Shown here piece by piece: positions 29,152-36,271 of a stretch of DNA of 56,535 nucleotides (position 1 is its first letter; each line of letters opens with the position of its first letter). Origin of the DNA: Alistipes sp. (GTDB lineage: Bacteria > Bacteroidota > Bacteroidia > Bacteroidales > Rikenellaceae); contig JAFYWG010000036.1 in assembly GCA_017558115.1 (NCBI GenBank), positions 1-56,535 of the forward strand. Direction: 5' to 3'. The notes under the pieces are model-generated. The model was not told the DNA's origin. It did no database searches and saw only the letters and a list, made by a program, of their open reading frames with translations. The position numbers and the translations under genes were made by a program.

Positions 29152-30780
29152 ATGAGTAACTTAGATACTATATTTGATAACATCGATCAGTATAGCAACA
29201 ATATCGATGATCTGGTAGCGGCCTTAAAGCAGGCTGGTATCAATGATTTTGACGAGTTTAAGCGAGCAGCACGTGAGTTGGGCCTACCAGTTAAGAAGTC
29301 TATTCAGGATCAGGTGGCAGAGAAGTTTGCATCTGGCGATTCTGATGCTTGGGCTGAGGCGACAAGCCTCGACACAGAGGATGCCTACTGGAAATATCTC
29401 GATGCCAACCCAGAGGGTGAGCACCGCGAGGAGGCACGCACACGCATTGATGAGTTGAAGCAGCAGAGTAAGGCAGAGGTGAGTGTAGATATTTGGGAGT
29501 GCCTCGATAAAAGTAATATTGCCGAGGTGCAGCGCTTTATCGATACATATCCCGATAGCGCTTTCCGTGATGATGCTGCCAGGATTCTAAAGGAACTTCG
29601 TAAGGATCAGTATCTTGGCGTCGATATCAAGGCGTTGGAGCGTCAGATGAAGGCAATTAGAACCGATGCTCAGGTAATTAACCCCGAGAAGGCAATATAT
29701 GAGCGCATCGTAAGCTTTATTAATAGCGGTAAGATAAAGGTAAATGATCTTCTCGATGCACTTGCTGAGGATAATAACTTTATTAGTGGTACCGTAGCCA
29801 ACCTCTTGTGGGAGAATAATGTTATTACAGACTTCTCGCGTGCAGGCATTGACAGCGACTTTATCGCTCACATGATGTCGAATATCACTCCTCAGAAGTT
29901 TATGGCTCCCGAGCCTATGACAAGGATTACAAAGAACCCATGTACTGAGGTCTACTTCTGGGGTATTCCATCATCGGGTAAGAGTTGTGCGTTGGGAGCA
30001 ATTCTCAGTGCGGCAAATAGCGGTAAGATAGCACGAAGCATGCAGCGCGATCCCGACTGTCAGGGTTATGGCTACATGAACCGCTTGGCTAACCTCTTTA
30101 AGACTAATGGTTCGGTGGGTACACTTCCTGCGGGTACGGCAATTTCGTCGACATATGAGATGGGCTTTAACCTTGAGGCTGAGGATGGTAAGGTGCATCC
30201 AATCACATGTATCGACTTGGCGGGTGAGCTTGTAAGATGTATGTATAAGCATGATGCTAGAGAGCCTCTTACCGATGAGCAGCAGAATGTGTTGCAGACG
30301 CTCACCGATGTCCTTATTGATAATCGTACAGATAATCGCAAGATTCACTTCTTCGTCATAGAGTATGGCGCTGAGGATAGACTCTATGAGAACTTGCCCC
30401 AGAGCGTATATCTCGATGCTGCTGTAGCCTATATCCAGCGTACAGGTATCTTCAAGAAGGATACCGATGGTCTATACCTTCTTATCACTAAGGTAGATAA
30501 GGCTCATGCTGTTGGTGAAGAACTTAGGGAAAAGCTTCGCGCATATATTTCGGATAACTATCAGGGCTTCTACAATGGTTTGTGTAAGATTTGTAAGGAT
30601 AACGAGATTAATGGAGGTAAGGTTGAGATTCAGCCCTTTACCTTGGGCTCGGTATGCTTCCAGAACTATTGCAAGTTTAAGGATGAAACAGCAGCCACTG
30701 TTGTCAGAACACTTATAAATAGATCGTACGGCTACAAGACAGGTAAGCTTAGTAGCATTGTAAACAAATTCAAGAAGTAA
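29152..30780 (+). CDS. GTPase-like P-loop protein with N-terminal helical repeats
   Basis: 542 residues, no TM or signal peptide. The first 160 residues are helical, with two repeats of the form W-x-E-A/C ... Y/F-I/L-x-x-x-P-x-G/S-x-x-R-x-D/E-A (around 64-102 and 117-150) that look like TPR-type protein-binding repeats. The P-loop GIPSSGKS is at 271-278, a switch-like CIDLAGE (Asp355) and TKVD at 446-449 fit G1, G3 and G4 of a Ras-fold GTPase. The C-terminal part reads like a partner or effector surface. It is unlike the SrfC-like protein, so the unit encodes two different GTPase-like proteins. Specific family not recognised. Confidence 0.75.
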   Translation: MSNLDTIFDNIDQYSNNIDDLVAALKQAGINDFDEFKRAARELGLPVKKSIQDQVAEKFASGDSDAWAEATSLDTEDAYWKYLDANPEGEHREEARTRIDELKQQSKAEVSVDIWECLDKSNIAEVQRFIDTYPDSAFRDDAARILKELRKDQYLGVDIKALERQMKAIRTDAQVINPEKAIYERIVSFINSGKIKVNDLLDALAEDNNFISGTVANLLWENNVITDFSRAGIDSDFIAHMMSNITPQKFMAPEPMTRITKNPCTEVYFWGIPSSGKSCALGAILSAANSGKIARSMQRDPDCQGYGYMNRLANLFKTNGSVGTLPAGTAISSTYEMGFNLEAEDGKVHPITCIDLAGELVRCMYKHDAREPLTDEQQNVLQTLTDVLIDNRTDNRKIHFFVIEYGAEDRLYENLPQSVYLDAAVAYIQRTGIFKKDTDGLYLLITKVDKAHAVGEELREKLRAYISDNYQGFYNGLCKICKDNEINGGKVEIQPFTLGSVCFQNYCKFKDETAATVVRTLINRSYGYKTGKLSSIVNKFKK

Positions 30781-30786
30781 AGAGAT

Positions 30787-32499
30787 ATGAACGAAAATAT
30801 GTTAGGACTAAAAGTAGTCCGTGTTTATGATGGATATACTGACTTGTTGGAAATTAATGGTAACAAGTCATGGATTTCAAATGTGCGCGATATCCGAACA
30901 GAACTCGAGAATGTAACCAATCTTGATGGCACATCAGCTGCGTTGATGCTCACAAGCCTCGAGACAGGTCATCTTATTACGGTTGCTTCGTGGATCGGTG
31001 GCCGCATTGGTGATTGTATTAGTGCATGGATATATGTTCCTGCAACGATTAACGTTAGTGGTAAGGAGCTCGTAGACATTATAGATGCTGTGAAGAGTGG
31101 AATCCTTGCCGATAGACTCAATGATGAGCAGCTCCGCGAGATATTCGCTAAGAGCTATCCTATGGCTCAGGCTAAGAAGATTACCGTGCAGAGTAGTGGC
31201 GATAAGTGTGCTTTCAGATACTATGGTCAGCGCACTAAGTACACTTTGGCTGAATTGTTGGCCGAGATGTGCCAGCGCGAGTACAAGGAGTATAAGAATG
31301 TTTTCCTTCTCGACAATGCCTCTAACCTAAAGTGCCGAGTGGGAGATAACCTCACCGACCAGAATGTGCGCCCAATGATTGTTATTCCAGTACCTGGTGT
31401 TGTCGATAACTTCGTGCCCCACATCAACAGTGAGATCTTCGATAAGGCAATATGTGCTATCGAGGGTGATGAGTTGTTGGTAGAGTGGAAGCGCCCGGGA
31501 TATTCTACAATCAAAAAGCAAATTAAGGCTGCAAAGGATGTGAAGTGCCCAGTGCCTACTCGAAATGAGCATGCTATTATCATTAAGTACGACTTAATCC
31601 AAGTATTTGATGATACTACAGGTAATCGCCTTGAAAACTATACGTTGTCTATTAATAATCAGGTTATTCCCGAGGGTAAGAAGGTGTCGATTAGTGCTGA
31701 CATTATATCTAAGTCTAAGGTTGAGATTAAAGCAGATGGCTTTGATACATATAAGGGGGAACTCGATTTGCGCAGAGAGCAGTCTGTATATTTACGCAAG
31801 AAGCGTCATGCTTATAAGTTCGTTGTAGTATCAAAGAGTGGCGAGAAAATTTGTCTCGAGTATCAGATTAAGGGTGAGTTGGAGACATGTCCTATTCAGG
31901 GTTATGTCCCAATTGGTAAGGAGTTAAATCCAAATATCGAAAATGGCCTCAAATATCGACCATATTCAACGACATTCAAATCAGTATTGGCAATTGCAAT
32001 GGTCATTATGTTGGGGCTTGGTTTTGCAGGTGGCTGGTTTATGAATAGCTATCTAAATGTAGATGGTAAGAAAGAGACAGCTAACCAAGAAGAAACGAAT
32101 AATGTTAAAGATGAGCCTAAGGAGGAAAATCAAGAAGCACAACTTGTTTTAGCGCCTGAGGTTTGGAAACAGCTTATCCAATATCTTGATACCCATAAAA
32201 ACGATGAAGGTAACATTGTGTGGTATAGATCTGATATGGAGGCTTACGGGGCTGTTGCTCTGTGGGATTACCTTAATGAGTATAAGTTCGATGAAATCCT
32301 CAAGTACAAGGAAGAACTCAATGAATCAGAGAATTTTGCAAAGATAATTATTGAGCTAGAGAAGAGTAAAGATGCTACGAATCTTGAAAAGTTTAATCCC
32401 GAGGGAGATTTAAAGATAACACTTGAAAATTATCTGAAAAAGATTGCATCTTTGAAAGAGAAGCCTCAGGGTGATGGCCCAGATGCAGTGAATCCTTGA
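30787..32499 (+). CDS. Single-TM protein with a PEGA-like domain
   Basis: 570 residues, family not recognised. The N-terminal 260 residues are soluble with no signal peptide. Residues about 270-345 (FDDTTGNRLENYTLSIN, KVEIKADGFDTYKGELDL) look like a PEGA or related beta-sandwich. One TM segment lies near 397-420 (SVLAIAMVIMLGLGFAGGWF), followed by an acidic, helical tail to the end. This gives N-in/C-out topology, with most mass in the cytosol. It starts 6 bases after the second GTPase gene. Its second half is richer in A+T than the upstream genes of the unit. Confidence 0.7.
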   Translation: MNENMLGLKVVRVYDGYTDLLEINGNKSWISNVRDIRTELENVTNLDGTSAALMLTSLETGHLITVASWIGGRIGDCISAWIYVPATINVSGKELVDIIDAVKSGILADRLNDEQLREIFAKSYPMAQAKKITVQSSGDKCAFRYYGQRTKYTLAELLAEMCQREYKEYKNVFLLDNASNLKCRVGDNLTDQNVRPMIVIPVPGVVDNFVPHINSEIFDKAICAIEGDELLVEWKRPGYSTIKKQIKAAKDVKCPVPTRNEHAIIIKYDLIQVFDDTTGNRLENYTLSINNQVIPEGKKVSISADIISKSKVEIKADGFDTYKGELDLRREQSVYLRKKRHAYKFVVVSKSGEKICLEYQIKGELETCPIQGYVPIGKELNPNIENGLKYRPYSTTFKSVLAIAMVIMLGLGFAGGWFMNSYLNVDGKKETANQEETNNVKDEPKEENQEAQLVLAPEVWKQLIQYLDTHKNDEGNIVWYRSDMEAYGAVALWDYLNEYKFDEILKYKEELNESENFAKIIIELEKSKDATNLEKFNPEGDLKITLENYLKKIASLKEKPQGDGPDAVNP

Positions 32500-32519
32500 A
32501 ATAATTAAATGCTAATATT

Positions 32520-33821
32520 ATGAAAAATATTGGATCTAAAATATTGATTCTCGGATTTGTTATCGCAGTAGCTGTAGCGGGCGTACTCGTGTTCTATCCG
32601 ACCATTGTAAAGCCTCCTGTGGATGTCGCTATGAATAATCCTCATACCGCTAATGCCGAGGCTACTATAGGCGATTTCGTGGAGAATGTCAATGATTTTG
32701 CACATAATGACTCGCTCTTCTATGCTATGGTAGATAAGCTCGAGGTCTATAGACTCGAGAAGTATCTCACCGAGGACGAGCTCGACAAGCAGACACTCTC
32801 ACTTGTGCGTAGCTATGTGCCCATCTTTATAAAGTGGTGTAACTCAAAGTTTGGCGAAAGCACTTGGAATGCTAAAGAAGACCATCCACGCATGCAGAAG
32901 CGTATTGCAGATGTCAGAGCCTTGACTATTGGTCCTGAGAATGCGCGAGTAACCGCTGTCTCCGATACCCACGAGGATGATTTGGAGTATGTGGAGACAG
33001 TTATTAGAGACTATAATAAGGCTACAGAAGTTGCAAAATCCTCTTCATTTGTATCGGTTGATAAGGCTAAAAAGACCATCGACGAGGCTAACAGATACTA
33101 CAACACCGAGCCATTGGATAATTGTAAGGATTTGAGGACTAAACTCTCGGAGGTTAAGGTTAAGATTGGCAAATCACACTATGCAAAAGTGGAGGCTAAG
33201 GTCGAGGAGATGGCGCGATATCGCTATATGACAGAGGATAGCTTCAACGCACTCAAGGAGACAGCTAAGTCAATGATTGATGAGTACGACTCAAATCGCT
33301 ACAACTATGGCCGTGATGCAAAGACATCTGATGACTTGCTTATAAAGTTTGATGAGTATAGTGCAGCTGCTGAGGATTATTACAGCGTGAAGTCAATTTA
33401 TATTGGACACAATTATGAATGGGAATACATTGATTCACCTGATAGTTCCTATCGTGCATTGCAATCATACTATAACAAGGGACGCGATGGTTATAATGCG
33501 ACTATGTATTTCGATATTAGTGGTTATGATGAGTTTACTTTCTATATTAGAAGCTATGGTGAGTCTAATTATGACTATGTTAAGGTTTGTAAGGTGCTTA
33601 AAACTAATAGTATAGGATCTTATCCTCCTGCATCAAGTTATTATAGCGACAGTACTTATGGTAAATCAACTAGCGGAACATCAATATATTCTTATACGCC
33701 TGTAACGTATACTGATTTGGATAGAAATCAGACGTATAGAATATATGTTGTCTATCAAAAAGATAACACAAATTCTTATAATGATGACCGTGGTTATGTG
33801 CTAATCCCTTATGCTAACTAA
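32520..33821 (+). CDS. N-terminally anchored extracytoplasmic protein
   Basis: 433 residues. A signal-anchor (residues 6-28, ILILGFVIAVAVAGVLVFY) is followed by a long helical, charged stretch to about 290, probably coiled coil, and a beta-rich C-terminal domain (about 295-433) full of Tyr and Ser (GYNATMYFDISGYDEFTFYI near 325-344). The domain looks like a beta-sandwich of the kind used for binding, but no family was recognised. No lipobox was seen. Its coding sequence is more A+T rich than the srfB-like gene. It closes the unit and is followed by a strong terminator. Confidence 0.7.
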   Translation: MKNIGSKILILGFVIAVAVAGVLVFYPTIVKPPVDVAMNNPHTANAEATIGDFVENVNDFAHNDSLFYAMVDKLEVYRLEKYLTEDELDKQTLSLVRSYVPIFIKWCNSKFGESTWNAKEDHPRMQKRIADVRALTIGPENARVTAVSDTHEDDLEYVETVIRDYNKATEVAKSSSFVSVDKAKKTIDEANRYYNTEPLDNCKDLRTKLSEVKVKIGKSHYAKVEAKVEEMARYRYMTEDSFNALKETAKSMIDEYDSNRYNYGRDAKTSDDLLIKFDEYSAAAEDYYSVKSIYIGHNYEWEYIDSPDSSYRALQSYYNKGRDGYNATMYFDISGYDEFTFYIRSYGESNYDYVKVCKVLKTNSIGSYPPASSYYSDSTYGKSTSGTSIYSYTPVTYTDLDRNQTYRIYVVYQKDNTNSYNDDRGYVLIPYAN

Positions 33822-33841
33822 TAGATAGCGCACACAGCAGC

Positions 33842-33884
33842 AGAGAGACCTCAAAGTTCAGGCTTTGGGGTCTCTCTTTGTTTG
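33842..33884 (+). terminator. Terminator of the Srf-like unit
   Basis: AGAGAGACCTCAAAG-ttcagg-CTTTGGGGTCTCTCT (33842-33877) is a 15-pair stem with one T-G pair, followed by TTGTTTG. It also lies just past the stop of the converging AraC gene, so it may serve both. Confidence 0.85.
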
Positions 33885-33891
33885 TAGGGTC

Positions 33892-34548
33892 CTACTTCGT
33901 GGTCTCTTGCGTTAGTTCCTCTTGCTCTTTGCGCTGCTGGCGGCGTAGTGAGGCAGGGGTGATGTTGTAGCGGCGCTTGAAGGCGGCAATGAAGTGCGAC
34001 GAATTGGTGAAGCCACTTAGACGTGCTACCTCGGTGACGGCGACGTCGGTAGCGAGAATCATGCGATAGGCCAAGTCGAGTTTGCGTACGATAAACCACT
34101 TGTGTGGCGGGAGGCTGAAGCGCTTGCGGAAGCGGCGCTTGAAGGTAGACACCGATACGAAGCAACGCTCAGCCAGCTCCTCGAGTGTGAGGTTCTCGGC
34201 TACTGCGCCCATCACCACACTCTCTAAGCGTTTGTCGTCAACCTCGGCGGTGGCGCCCACAGCCACATCGCTCCTATCGAGGTGCATCACTATCTGCTCG
34301 AAGACGCCGTTGCAGTCGGGATTGTTGCGAATAATATGCTTGCCGCGCTCCAAGACATAGAGACACTGCTCGGGGATGTCGAAGCTGCGGCTCTCGGAGT
34401 GCACACGGCAGTTGCCATGGATGATGTAGCCTATAGCGTAGTGCTCGGTAGATATGGATGATGTGGAGGTCGAACTACTCTTTATATACTCAAATAGGAG
34501 CGCTGTATTATGTTGCCTATCGTATGTTTCGTCATGTTGTTCACTCAT
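33892..34548 (-). CDS. AraC-family transcriptional regulator
   Basis: 218 residues from the ATG at 34548 (MSEQHDETYD); a farther start would fall upstream of the likely transcription start. The N-terminal 110 residues look like a cupin-type sensing domain (HYAIGYIIHGNCRVHSESRS, FDIPEQCLYVLERGKH), without a known ligand. The C-terminal domain has the two helix-turn-helix motifs of AraC (LTLEELAERCFVSVSTFKRRF and the later VTEVARLSGFTNSSHFIAAF). It converges on the Srf-like unit and shares a terminator; whether it controls that unit or a nearby gene cannot be told. Confidence 0.88.
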   Translation of the reverse strand: MSEQHDETYDRQHNTALLFEYIKSSSTSTSSISTEHYAIGYIIHGNCRVHSESRSFDIPEQCLYVLERGKHIIRNNPDCNGVFEQIVMHLDRSDVAVGATAEVDDKRLESVVMGAVAENLTLEELAERCFVSVSTFKRRFRKRFSLPPHKWFIVRKLDLAYRMILATDVAVTEVARLSGFTNSSHFIAAFKRRYNITPASLRRQQRKEQEELTQETTK

Positions 34549-34580
34549 AATGATAAGTGTTATATGGTTGTTTGCATAGA

Positions 34581-34611
34581 CAAAAGTATAACGATAAAAC
34601 CTAATATGCAA
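34581..34611 (-). promoter_or_regulatory. Promoter of the AraC-family gene
   Basis: On the minus strand TTG (34611-34609), a 20-base spacer and TACTTTTG (34588-34581) match the Bacteroidetes promoter. The start would be near 34577, leaving a 29-base leader. Confidence 0.65.
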
Positions 34612-34617
34612 CTTCAA

Positions 34618-34809
34618 AAATAAGAATGAACTTTTTACAATATAAATTATATATTAAAATACAATAAAAGGGTAGAATATTATTGTATTGTGTCTATGTT
34701 ATTGCGAGTTAATGGTTTTGATATGGATGTGAGTATCAATATAGTGTGGTAAATTATTATGGTGATATTGGTTGATTTATTGTGTAAGTTTGTGAGTTGA
34801 ACTTTTTTT
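34618..34809. promoter_or_regulatory. AT-rich intergenic stretch with an inverted repeat
   Basis: No gene. A perfect 10-base inverted repeat AATACAATAA (34658-34667) and TTATTGTATT (34680-34689) with a 12-base spacer lies about 47 bases upstream of the AraC gene's -33 element. It could be a binding site for the AraC protein itself or a hairpin. Nothing else stands out. Confidence 0.4.
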
Positions 34810-34847
34810 GAAAACAAAAAACGAGGGATATGCCATGCAATCCCTCG
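34810..34847 (-). terminator. Terminator of the M28 peptidase gene
   Basis: Read on the minus strand, CGAGGGAT-tgcatggcat-ATCCCTCG (34847-34822) is followed by TTTTTTGTTTTC. It lies 32 bases past the stop codon. Confidence 0.85.
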
Positions 34848-34879
34848 TCAGTCAAATAGTATGCTAATATCGTCTTGGT

Positions 34880-36136
34880 CTACTCGTAACGCTCGACGAA
34901 ATCTACGATAAGCTTGAATGTAGGCTCGTAGAAGTCGAAGATAGCATTCTCCCATGTGTCGTACACCGTGTGGTAGTACTTAAATGCATCGCCATTCTCA
35001 TTCATAAAGAAGATGCAGGGAACGTTTCGTACGGCAAAGGGGTAGTGGTCGCTATTGTCGGCAAGTTCAGCTCTATCCAATGCGTTGAAGTAACCCTTCT
35101 CGCTGTTTATCTCCTCGAATAGTGGGTAGCCCGCCATGCCCTCGTTGCTAACCTCGCAATATAGGTTGGCGTTGTTGTCGCCAATCATGTCGAGGTTGAA
35201 GAGGTACTTAATATCGCTAAGTGGAGCAACGGGGTGCTCGGCATACCACTCAGAACCGCGAAGGTTAGCATCCTCGCCCGAGAAGGCGATGAAGTACATG
35301 TCGTACTCGGGGGTGTGCTTAGCGTAGTGTGCCGCGAGTGTGATGATGGCAGCAGTGCCTGAGGCGTTGTCGTGCGCACCAGGGTAGTAGGTCTTCTTGC
35401 CGAGTATGCCGAGGTGGTCGTAGTGAGCGGTGAAGACGTAGCACTTGTCGTGGTTCTTACCCTCTACCTTAGCAATAACGTTGAAGCACTCGCAGTCCTC
35501 GAGAAACTCGTTCTCGATGTCGAGCTTCACGCTCTTGGCATCGCGAGGGAAGTCGGGTGTCACCCAGATGATGGGCTTCTCGCTAACTTTGTCGCCGTAG
35601 GCCTTATAGAACTTAAGAGGTGCCTCCCATGTGTAGATGAAGCCGGCATTGCTGCAACCCTCCTTCGTCTGCATACGCTTGAAGTCGGCACCATGCATGA
35701 AGGTGAACATAAAGTCGCACACTACAATAGCGCCCTCCCACTCGGGTAATGCGAGGTCCGTAAACATCTTCTCGGCATCGTAGTTCTCCATATCAACGTA
35801 GTAGAGCTTGAACTCTCCCTTTATAGATGGGTTGAACTCGCGGAGTGTGAAGTCTACGCCTGGGGTCTGTCTCTTGCCGTCTACGGCGAACTCCATCTTA
35901 CCAGGGAAGGTGTTTATGTTGTGTGTAAAGGGCTGGCATATGACCTCGTCGGCGCCCACCTTCGTAAACTCCTTAGCAATCCACTTGCCTGCCTTGTTAG
36001 CACCCTCTAAGGCATATCCGCGACCGTGATACTTCTCCGAGCTAAGCTCCTTGATAATCTTCTTGTAGTGGCTCAAATCCTGCGCACTAACCTGCACCGC
36101 CGCCAATACAAAAAGTAGTAGAAATAATCTTTTCAT
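34880..36136 (-). CDS. Secreted M28-family zinc metallopeptidase
   Basis: 418 residues from the ATG at 36136, which opens the signal peptide MKRLFLLLFVLAAVQVSA-Q; an ATG nine codons upstream would bury it. The M28 zinc ligands and catalytic acid are visible in order: FTAHYDHLG (His), GAHDNASGTAA (Asp), FSGEDANLRGSEWYA (Glu base next to an Asp where many relatives have Glu), NLDMIGDN (Asp) and SDHYPF (His). The fold is that of di-zinc aminopeptidases. It should act in the periplasm or outside. The gene stands alone with its own promoter and terminator. Confidence 0.9.
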   Translation of the reverse strand: MKRLFLLLFVLAAVQVSAQDLSHYKKIIKELSSEKYHGRGYALEGANKAGKWIAKEFTKVGADEVICQPFTHNINTFPGKMEFAVDGKRQTPGVDFTLREFNPSIKGEFKLYYVDMENYDAEKMFTDLALPEWEGAIVVCDFMFTFMHGADFKRMQTKEGCSNAGFIYTWEAPLKFYKAYGDKVSEKPIIWVTPDFPRDAKSVKLDIENEFLEDCECFNVIAKVEGKNHDKCYVFTAHYDHLGILGKKTYYPGAHDNASGTAAIITLAAHYAKHTPEYDMYFIAFSGEDANLRGSEWYAEHPVAPLSDIKYLFNLDMIGDNNANLYCEVSNEGMAGYPLFEEINSEKGYFNALDRAELADNSDHYPFAVRNVPCIFFMNENGDAFKYYHTVYDTWENAIFDFYEPTFKLIVDFVERYE

Positions 36137-36160
36137 AGCGTTCAAAATATTGGTATAGCA

Positions 36161-36168
36161 CAAAGTTA
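36161..36168 (-). promoter_or_regulatory. -7 promoter element of the M28 peptidase gene
   Basis: TAACTTTG on the minus strand (36168-36161), an exact TAnnTTTG, 25 bases from the chosen ATG. No -33 TTG at the usual spacing. Confidence 0.5.
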
Positions 36169-36209
36169 CGAAATATTCTGTAATAAAAAAATAGACGCAT
36201 TCCGTAAAA

Positions 36210-36241
36210 TTTGGATATAAGTACTGAATACCTTATATTTG
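36210..36241 (+). promoter_or_regulatory. Promoter of the patatin-like gene
   Basis: TTTG (36210-36213), 20 bases, then TATATTTG (36234-36241): a full consensus Bacteroidetes promoter. The start would be near 36248, 24 bases ahead of the ATG. It is back to back with the M28 peptidase promoter. Confidence 0.75.
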
Positions 36242-36271
36242 TAAAAATACTAATCCCAAACTTAGATTACT

